Below are positions 15,492-20,966 of a DNA stretch of 20,966 nt, piece by piece. This DNA comes from Deltaproteobacteria bacterium (GTDB lineage Bacteria; Desulfobacterota_B; Binatia; UBA9968). Where the stretch lies: positions 1 through 20,966 of the forward strand of contig JACPSF010000310.1 in the NCBI GenBank assembly GCA_016193385.1, in the 5' to 3' direction. The notes under the pieces were generated by a model. That model ran no database searches. It was not told the origin of the DNA and saw nothing but the letters and a program-made list of their open reading frames with translations. Each line of letters begins with the position of its first letter. Position 1 is the first letter of the stretch. Both the position numbers and the translations under genes were made by a program.

Positions 15492-16505
15492 ATGTTTACC
15501 AAAATGTTCCCTATGAAGGTCTTCGTAGCCAACATGATCTGGGTAGCAGCGATAGCCTGCTTGATCATTCCTCTCCCGGCGATGGCTCAAGTCCCGAAGG
15601 TCAAGGTCGGGACCCTGGGTGCGCCTTCGACAAGCTCCTGGATGGTAGCCATCATGGAAGGCAGACAGATCGATATCAAGAACGGAGTTGACCTGGAATG
15701 GGTCGAACAGCCCTCCACGGCCTCGCTTTACAATGACTTTGCCGCCGGATCATACCCGGTCGCCACCGGGGGCATGATGACCTACGCAAACCAATACGCA
15801 AGAGGCGTAAAAGCCAAATTGTTCGCTACCTACCAGCTCTTTGGAACCTCGGTCATCGTCAATACCGAAAGGGCCCCCAATATCCTCGCCCTGAAGGACC
15901 TTAACGGGAAGGATTTGGCGGCTCCCCTCGCCGCTGAGAACTACAAGGCAATGACGATCTATCTAGTTTGGTCCGGCGTTGACCTTAAGTCGCTTAAGAC
16001 TCGAAACTTCGAGCAGCCGGGTGTGGCCGCAGAGCTGAGATCTCCGGCGGGCACAGCTCCTGCCGGGATCGTATGGGCTCAGCTCCCCACAAGGCTCGTT
16101 ACGGAAGATCCAAAAAAGTTTAAAGACCTGGTTTCCACCGATGAGCTCGAAAAGATGTGGAAGCAAAAGACTGGAACGGACTATCATTGGCTACTGGGCT
16201 GGGCCGTCAGCGATGACTTCGGCAGAAATAATCCCGCCCTCCTTCAACGCGTCCACAGTGCCATGAGGGAAACCGTGGAGTGGTTCAACGGGAATACCGA
16301 TGAGGCCCTGAAGTTGGTCGCTAAGAAAACAAAAGACCCCGTCTCCATTCTCCAAGAGACCGTCAAAGCCGGAAGGGTAAAATTCCTTCAGACAACCGCG
16401 GAGTCGCAGGAAAAGGCCCTCATGGAACTGTTCAAGCTCTCCGTGCCGCTCGGCTACGTAACCAAGCTGCCCGATGCCGGCTTCTTCTATCGAGGACTGC
16501 GATAG
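15492..16505 (+). CDS. ABC transporter substrate-binding protein, NMT1/TauA type (second system)
   Basis: The 337-residue product has a clear signal peptide (hydrophobic VFVANMIWVAAIACLIIPLP, cleavage near AMA-Q) and an NMT1/TauA-like mature part: VKVGTLGAPSTSSWMVAIMEG, LYNDFAAGSYPVATGGMMTYA and LKDLNGKDLAAPLAAENYKA. It binds a small periplasmic ligand for the next two genes. GGGAGG (15480-15485) is six bases from ATG. It is clearly diverged from the binding protein at 10076, so the two importers probably take different ligands. Confidence 0.9.
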   Translation: MFTKMFPMKVFVANMIWVAAIACLIIPLPAMAQVPKVKVGTLGAPSTSSWMVAIMEGRQIDIKNGVDLEWVEQPSTASLYNDFAAGSYPVATGGMMTYANQYARGVKAKLFATYQLFGTSVIVNTERAPNILALKDLNGKDLAAPLAAENYKAMTIYLVWSGVDLKSLKTRNFEQPGVAAELRSPAGTAPAGIVWAQLPTRLVTEDPKKFKDLVSTDELEKMWKQKTGTDYHWLLGWAVSDDFGRNNPALLQRVHSAMRETVEWFNGNTDEALKLVAKKTKDPVSILQETVKAGRVKFLQTTAESQEKALMELFKLSVPLGYVTKLPDAGFFYRGLR

Positions 16506-16526
16506 CTTCCCTGGAACGATAAGAAG

Positions 16527-17303
16527 ATGGCTCTTGAACCTCTTCCCAAGAGAAGAGTCCTTAACATCGAGATGATCCTTTCCCTGGGGGCACTCCTGGT
16601 TTCCTGGCAAGTGGCCTCACTCTTTTTGCCCGAGTTCGTGCTTCCCGGAGTCCAGCTGATCTTTCAGGAGTTTTTGAAAATGGCTGGCGAAGGAACTCTT
16701 TACTGGGACACTTCCTTAACTCTCTACAGGATCGTGCGAGGGCTTATTGTAGGCTTTATCGTCGGAGCGTTCCTCGGCATCGCCATGGGGAGAGCGAAAA
16801 AGACCGAGCATTATCTGATCCCTATCGTCAACTTCATCATGGGCATCCCGGCCCTCTCCTGGACACTGATCGTGATCCTCTGGTTCAGAGGGACGGAGAC
16901 CCGGATCCTGGTATTGATGGTGGCGATCTCCTTCCCGGTCTTCGCCCACAGCGTTCTGGACGCCGTCAAGGGCGTCTCCAAAGAATGGATGGAGATGACG
17001 CTGGTGTTCCGCCCCACCCGGGGACAGGTTTTTCGGATGCTCATCCTTCCCTCTATCGTCCCCCATATCCTGACAGCGTGGAAGGTCACCGTCGGCTTCG
17101 CTGTGCGCGTGGTCATCGTGGCGGAACTGGTCGGCGCATCCACGGGAGTGGGATTCAGGATGCTCCAGCAGCAGTCGCTGCTTAACATGAGCGGCGTTCT
17201 CGCCTGGACTCTGGTCTTGGTTGTAAGCGGCTTCGGGATGCAGTTTGTCATCTCCAAAATGGAATCCCGCCTGCTTCGGTGGCGCCCTACCCTGTCTTCT
17301 TAG
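16527..17303 (+). CDS. ABC transporter permease, SsuC/TauC type (second system)
   Basis: The 258-residue membrane protein has about six hydrophobic segments (roughly 16-35, 69-88, 95-120, 127-142, 176-200, 223-243). The coupling loop is at about 155-174 (EMTLVFRPTRGQVFRMLILP) and the C-terminus ends ESRLLRWRPT, closely matching the first permease's end. Only a weak AAGAAG precedes the ATG. It lies 21 bases after the binding-protein stop and one base before the ATPase start. Confidence 0.91.
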   Translation: MALEPLPKRRVLNIEMILSLGALLVSWQVASLFLPEFVLPGVQLIFQEFLKMAGEGTLYWDTSLTLYRIVRGLIVGFIVGAFLGIAMGRAKKTEHYLIPIVNFIMGIPALSWTLIVILWFRGTETRILVLMVAISFPVFAHSVLDAVKGVSKEWMEMTLVFRPTRGQVFRMLILPSIVPHILTAWKVTVGFAVRVVIVAELVGASTGVGFRMLQQQSLLNMSGVLAWTLVLVVSGFGMQFVISKMESRLLRWRPTLSS

Positions 17304-17304
17304 T

Positions 17305-18072
17305 ATGCCCAAAATCGAATGCCGAGACCTGACAAAGGTCTTTCGGATCCACGGCCAATCCTTCGAGGCGATTAAGGGGCTGAGCTTTGAAGTCGCTCCG
17401 GGAGAGCTGGTTGCTGTGGTCGGAAAAACGGGCTGTGGAAAATCCACCACCCTGAACGTCCTCCTCGGACTGGAGCGACCCACCCACGGAAGGCTCGCCA
17501 TAGACGGAAGGGAGCCGTACAACGACTTCGACTTCTTTCGTGGAAAACTCTCCGTGGTCTTTCAGACAGACCGGCTGCTCCCGTGGAGAAGCGTCCTCCA
17601 GAATGCGACCTATGGCTTGGAAATCCTGCGCGTCCCGCGACCGGAACGGGTTCAAAAGGCGCGCTATTGGCTGGAAAAAGTCGGGCTCACACAATTTGAG
17701 AACGCCTATCCCCACGAGCTTTCCGGCGGAATGAGGCAGCGCGTCGGTATCGCACGGGCCTTTTCCATCGATCCGGAAGTGCTCCTGTGCGACGAGGCCT
17801 TCGGCCACCTTGACGAAGTGACGGCGAACAAGCTCCGGGCCGATTTTCTCCAACTCATCCGCGAGACAAAAAAGACATCGCTCTTTATTACCCATGACAT
17901 CGACGAGGCGATGGAACTGGGGGAGCGGGTACTGGTCCTGGGCAAACCGGCCCGGCTTTTGATGGACGTTCAGATCCCGCAGAGTTTAAAAGAGGATCCT
18001 GCCGGGCGTGCTGAATTGAAAACCCGCATCGTCAAGGCCATTGAGAGCGACGAGCCTGCAGGGCATGGATGA
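17305..18072 (+). CDS. ABC transporter ATP-binding protein, SsuB/TauB type (second system)
   Basis: The 255-residue product shows Walker A GKTGCGKST (40-48), Q-loop Gln87 in VFQTDRLLPW, signature LSGGMRQR (139-146), Walker B with Asp163/Glu164 and switch His197. After the Walker B Glu comes Ala (DEAFGHLD) instead of the usual Pro, which is seen in some relatives. The ATG at 17305 follows the permease stop TAG by one base with no ribosome binding site, so translation is by coupling. An in-frame upstream start at 17245 would overlap the permease and is unlikely. Its stop is only four bases from the convergent tsaC stop, with no room for a separate terminator. Confidence 0.92.
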   Translation: MPKIECRDLTKVFRIHGQSFEAIKGLSFEVAPGELVAVVGKTGCGKSTTLNVLLGLERPTHGRLAIDGREPYNDFDFFRGKLSVVFQTDRLLPWRSVLQNATYGLEILRVPRPERVQKARYWLEKVGLTQFENAYPHELSGGMRQRVGIARAFSIDPEVLLCDEAFGHLDEVTANKLRADFLQLIRETKKTSLFITHDIDEAMELGERVLVLGKPARLLMDVQIPQSLKEDPAGRAELKTRIVKAIESDEPAGHG

Positions 18073-18076
18073 CATT

Positions 18077-18711
18077 CTAAGGGAGGCCCGCCAGGATCCT
18101 GCGAATTTCCTGGGCACGAATCGCGCCTTCCCGAATGATTTTTAGTTGATCGCGAGCGATGCCGGCCACGGTCGAGCCTTCTCTCCCCTCCAGCCGCCCG
18201 CCGTCCAAAAAGAGCGCCAGCCGGCCGGAAAAGTAGCTTTTCGCCTCTTTAATCGTCCGCGCGGGCTCTTTTCCGGATGGGTTGGCGCTGGTCGCTGTCA
18301 GGCCCGCACCAGGCGCGCCGCGAGCGGATGGCTCGAAATTCTCACCCCGATCCCTCCATCACGGTTCAGGAGCGGTCCGGGAAGTCCTTCTCGCGCCGGG
18401 AGGACGAGCGTTAGCGGTCCGGGCCAGAAGGCCTCGATAAGCCGCCCGGCGAGGGGAGGGATGTCGGTAATGATTTCTTTGAGCATCGCCACATCGGCGA
18501 TGATGACCGCTATCGGGCTTTCGGGGTGGCGGCCCTTTAGCCGAACGACACGCTCTACCGCTTCCGGGTCAAGGGCATTGGCCCCTAAACCGTAAAAGGT
18601 TTCCGTGGGGAAAACGATAACCTCGCCGCGCCGCAGCGCCTCGAGGGCCCGGGACAAAGGCTCACCGGCTGCGCTCTTTTCTCTTGAGCTTCCTATCCTT
18701 CTTTTGGACAC
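18077..18711 (-). pseudogene. tsaC: Threonylcarbamoyl-AMP synthase (YrdC/Sua5 family), frameshifted near 18300
   Basis: The first part reads VIVFPTETFYGLGANA, VVRLKGRHPESPIAVII, WPGPLTLVLPAREG and GIGVRISSHPLAARLVRA, then stops at TGA 18298. The family's next motif continues in another frame: LTATSANPSGKEP onward to a stop at 18077. Normal relatives have a few residues such as FGGP between these points, so a deletion of 3n+1 bases around 18300-18307 is likely. Whole, it would be about 193-211 residues and make the precursor of tRNA t6A from threonine, bicarbonate and ATP. The start is unclear: GTG 18711 overlaps purE by 50 bases, while TTG 18657 follows the purE stop with GGTGAG upstream. As the enzyme is usually essential, a sequence error or a second copy elsewhere is plausible. 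Confidence 0.85.
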
Positions 18712-19195
18712 CCGCGGCCATCTCCCCTTTTAGCCTTGCCAGCCTCGCCGCAATCTTCTGATCCCTGCCGCCAAGTATCGCAGCGGCGAAAATCCCCGCG
18801 TTCGCCGCCCCTGCCTTGCCGATCGCCATGGTCGCCACCGGCACGCCCGCGGGCATCTGCACGGTGGAGAGAAGAGCGTCGAGCCCTTTCAGGCTGGAGG
18901 AATCGATGGGGACACCGATCACGGGAAGCGTGGTGTGCGCCGCCACCGCACCGGCCAGATGGGCGGCGGCGCCGGCACCGACGATGATCACTTCGAGCCC
19001 GCGCTTGAAAGCCGAGGCCGCATACTCTTGGGTCTGCAACGGCGAGCGATGCGCGGAGAGGATCCGGGTCTCATAGGGGATGTCGAAATAATCGAGGCGT
19101 TTTTCCGCCTCCTGCATGACCTCCAGATCCGAATCGCTGCCCATCAAGATACCCACTCGAGGTCGCCGTGACGCGTTCCTTCTTACGCTTTCCAT
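18662..19195 (-). CDS. purE: N5-carboxyaminoimidazole ribonucleotide mutase
   Basis: The 177-residue product carries the class I PurE signature: [15 protein letters not shown] near the start, ILSAHRSP, and [16 protein letters not shown], then [20 protein letters not shown]. It moves the carboxylate of N5-CAIR to C4 in de novo purine synthesis. The ATG at 19195 overlaps the purD end by 13 bases and has AGGAGGGG just upstream, so it is chosen over the longer frame starting at 19261. The C-terminus has an unusual lysine/arginine tail ([13 protein letters not shown]). PurK, its usual partner, is not in the window. Confidence 0.93.
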   Translation of the reverse strand: MESVRRNASRRPRVGILMGSDSDLEVMQEAEKRLDYFDIPYETRILSAHRSPLQTQEYAASAFKRGLEVIIVGAGAAAHLAGAVAAHTTLPVIGVPIDSSSLKGLDALLSTVQMPAGVPVATMAIGKAGAANAGIFAAAILGGRDQKIAARLARLKGEMAAGVQKKDRKLKRKERSR

Positions 19196-20478
19196 GCCCC
19201 TCCTCTCACTCGTTCTAAGGCCCGTCGCGCGATATCCGTGCGGTAATGCATACCTTCCCAACTGATCGCTTCAATCGCCCGATAAGCTTCGTCGACGGCC
19301 TCGTGAAAATTTCCTCCCAACGCCGTTACGCCCAGGACTCGACCCCCGGAGGTCAGATAGCGGTGATCTTTTTTCGTCGTGGCGGCGTGAAACACAAACC
19401 CGTTTTTCCAAAGCCGCAGTTTCTCCAGCCCGTGGATCTCCTTTCCCTTCTCATACGAGTCCGGATAGCCTTGAGCGCAGAGAACCACGCAGACCGAGGC
19501 CTCGTCCCGCCATTCCGTTTGGGCCTGGCCAAGCTTTCCCTCAATCGTGGCCTCCAACAGCGGCACGAGATCGCTCTTGAGCCGCATCAGTACCGCTTGG
19601 CACTCTGGATCACCGAACCGGACGTTGAATTCCAGGACCTTCGGCCCCTCCTCGGTAATCATGAGTCCAACATACAACACACCCCGATAGCGTACCCCTC
19701 GCCTCGCCAACCCACGCAAAAGCGGTTCAAGGGTCTCGCTCACGACACGATCGTGCATCTCGGGAGTCAGCACCGGGGCCGGTGAGTATGCGCCCATGCC
19801 TCCTGTATTCGGTCCCTGGTCGTCGTCATAAACCCGCTTGTGGTCCTGAGACGACGCCAGGGGAAGAAAATGCTCGCCGTCTGTGAGCACCATGAAAGAA
19901 GCCTCTTCGCCACGGAGAAACTCCTCAATGACTACCTTTTGACCGGCAGCGCCGAAGATTTTCCGCACCAGACAGTCGTCGACGGCGCGCTCAGCCTCCT
20001 CTCGGTTCGAACAAATGATGACCCCTTTTCCGGCAGCGAGACCGTCGGCCTTGATGACATAGGGCGGCTGATGCTCGACCAGGTAATGCTTAGCTAAGAT
20101 CGCGTCGGTGAAAGTCGCGAACGAGGCAGTGGGAATACGGTTCTCTCGGAGGATCTCTTTCGCAAACGCTTTGCTGCCTTCGAGCCTAGCCGCCTCACGG
20201 TCGGGGCCAAAGAGTTTAAGCCCCCTTTGCTGAAACCGGTCGGCAATTCCCAGGGTCAAAGGTAGCTCCGGCCCCACGACGGCGAGATCGACCGCCTCCT
20301 TCTCCACGAAGTCCGCAAGCTTCTCGATCTCCTCCGGACCAATCGGCACAAGTTCCGCCAACTCTGCAATTCCCGCATTGCCGGGAGCACAATAGATTTT
20401 TTTCACCCGCGGGCTCTGGCTGATCTTCCAAACCAGAGCGTGCTCTCTCCCGCCACCACCGATGACTAGGATTTTCAT
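19183..20478 (-). CDS. purD: Phosphoribosylamine-glycine ligase (GAR synthetase)
   Basis: The 431-residue product is full length and collinear with GARS: the N-domain start [15 protein letters not shown], the PGNAG phosphate loop, ATP-grasp elements [15 protein letters not shown] and [33 protein letters not shown], and the metal-binding [12 protein letters not shown]. It joins glycine to 5-phosphoribosylamine with ATP, the second step of purine synthesis. The conserved start fixes the ATG at 20478 even though no good ribosome binding site is visible. It is followed by purE and tsaC on the same strand in one operon. Confidence 0.96.
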   Translation of the reverse strand: MKILVIGGGGREHALVWKISQSPRVKKIYCAPGNAGIAELAELVPIGPEEIEKLADFVEKEAVDLAVVGPELPLTLGIADRFQQRGLKLFGPDREAARLEGSKAFAKEILRENRIPTASFATFTDAILAKHYLVEHQPPYVIKADGLAAGKGVIICSNREEAERAVDDCLVRKIFGAAGQKVVIEEFLRGEEASFMVLTDGEHFLPLASSQDHKRVYDDDQGPNTGGMGAYSPAPVLTPEMHDRVVSETLEPLLRGLARRGVRYRGVLYVGLMITEEGPKVLEFNVRFGDPECQAVLMRLKSDLVPLLEATIEGKLGQAQTEWRDEASVCVVLCAQGYPDSYEKGKEIHGLEKLRLWKNGFVFHAATTKKDHRYLTSGGRVLGVTALGGNFHEAVDEAYRAIEAISWEGMHYRTDIARRALERVRGGAWKA

Positions 20479-20491
20479 GGGCTGCGATTTT

Positions 20492-20908
20492 CTAGTCTTC
20501 TCGCTCTATGAAACAGACCTTATCCTTCTCAAACCGAATGTCAAAATGGTCCAGCACGTCGAGCCTTCCCAGCAAGTAGGGTACTCGCTCGCTAGCGGAA
20601 AAACCGACTCGGGCCTTGAAGCTTATTTCTCCGATCCGCATTTCGACCGTATGCAAGTAAACGGCAGCGGCCTTACCGCCGACTCCCTGGATCTGGCTGC
20701 GCTGACCGTCTTTGAGTTGCAAGCCTAGCAGCTTGCACATCCCTTTGGGAAAGAGGCTGAAGTCGGCACCGGAAGCGGCGTAAGGAAAAACTTTAACCCA
20801 CTTACCTGACTGTTGTCTCTGTCTGAGGGAGACCTCGATGACCGGACGCGCAATGCGGCTGAAGGCTCTGGAGGACTCTTCCCTGTAGGGGAAGCTGTAT
20901 TCCCTCAT
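20492..20908 (-). CDS. Retropepsin-like aspartic protease fold protein lacking the catalytic Asp
   Basis: The 138-residue product resembles the small bacterial retropepsin-like family: FPYAASGADFSLFPKGMCKLLGL (43-63), where active members read D-S/T-G-A-D; then GVGGKAAAVYLHTVEMRIG and YLLGRLDVLDHFDIRFE. At the catalytic position it has Ala45 (AASGAD) instead of Asp, so it is probably inactive as a protease or belongs to a non-catalytic subgroup. The ATG at 20908 overlaps the stop of an upstream ORF as ATGA, indicating coupling. It ends 13 bases before the purD start, probably in the same operon. Its target is unknown. Confidence 0.7.
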   Translation of the reverse strand: MREYSFPYREESSRAFSRIARPVIEVSLRQRQQSGKWVKVFPYAASGADFSLFPKGMCKLLGLQLKDGQRSQIQGVGGKAAAVYLHTVEMRIGEISFKARVGFSASERVPYLLGRLDVLDHFDIRFEKDKVCFIERED

Positions 20909-20966
20909 AGAATCAGGAGATCGCCCTCGGGAATATAAGTCAGAGCGGGTTCCTTATCGGGGTGCT
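20905..20966 (-). CDS. C-terminal end of an unidentified ORF (cut by right window edge)
   Basis: The last 19 codons read HPDKEPALTYIPEGDLLIL and stop at a TGA that overlaps the next ATG as ATGA. The sequence looks like a real protein end, and the overlap with the retropepsin-like gene supports translation. In families of this kind the upstream gene is often a small partner protein, but I cannot name this one from 19 residues. Confidence 0.45.
   Translation of the reverse strand, partial: HPDKEPALTYIPEGDLLIL

Noticed and set aside
18072..18077. Shared bidirectional terminator between the convergent ATPase and tsaC genes
   Set aside because: Only four bases separate the stops and I see no GC-rich hairpin with a T-run around them.
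1..20966. CRISPR arrays, tRNA or rRNA genes, and transposases
   Set aside because: No regularly spaced repeats, no tRNA-like T-loop sequences in the intergenic gaps, and no transposase or integrase motifs in any frame.

Overview
The window reads as chromosomal DNA of a free-living Gram-negative bacterium. It is moderately to strongly GC-rich, has mostly AGGAGG-type ribosome binding sites, and encodes five secreted solute-binding proteins that presuppose a periplasm. The mix of orphan Bug/TctC-type receptors, nitrate/taurine-type ABC importers and a two-subunit hydantoinase is common in soil or sediment proteobacteria and in uncultured lineages such as Rokubacteria, Tectomicrobia or Desulfobacterota-like groups. 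I cannot fix the taxon from the sequence alone. No rRNA, tRNA, CRISPR array, insertion sequence or phage gene was found.

Layout. (1) 1-533, minus: left-truncated iron/thiamine-type periplasmic binding protein. (2) 1054-5749, plus: an acyl-CoA dehydrogenase with Asp at the usual catalytic Glu position, a tandem pair of about 76% identical TctC/Bug receptors without membrane partners, and an SDR dehydrogenase that has lost its glycine-rich cofactor motif. (3) 6188-12828, plus: hydantoinase A (frameshifted), hydantoinase B, then a complete SsuABC/TauABC-type importer (binding protein, permease, ATPase), which looks like one uptake-and-hydrolysis operon with a good sigma-70 promoter at 6024-6052. 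(4) 12829-14782: an accessory-looking junction with a startless coding remnant, two small perfect hairpins, a vapBC toxin-antitoxin pair with its own promoter, and a minus-strand TPR protein coupled to a tiny upstream ORF. (5) 14783-18072, plus: cupin protein followed by a second complete SsuABC-type importer. (6) 20966-18077, minus: housekeeping block with a partial ORF, a retropepsin-like protein lacking its catalytic Asp, purD, purE and tsaC (frameshifted).

How the genes work together. Regions 3 and 5 are each built as a soluble enzyme or cupin plus a matching importer, suggesting uptake and conversion of small nitrogenous or organic acids. Region 2 looks like catabolism of a CoA thioester plus capture of carboxylates. 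Region 6 supplies two purine-biosynthesis steps and the threonylcarbamoyl-AMP step of tRNA t6A synthesis.

The most notable overall pattern is damage. Three genes (SDR, hyuA, tsaC) each carry what looks like a small deletion in a GC-rich, glycine-rich stretch, and a fourth (retropepsin-like) lacks its active-site residue. Because tsaC is normally essential, at least some of these could be assembly or sequencing artefacts. I did not find a convincing wholly new system; the best candidates for a second look are listed as findings.
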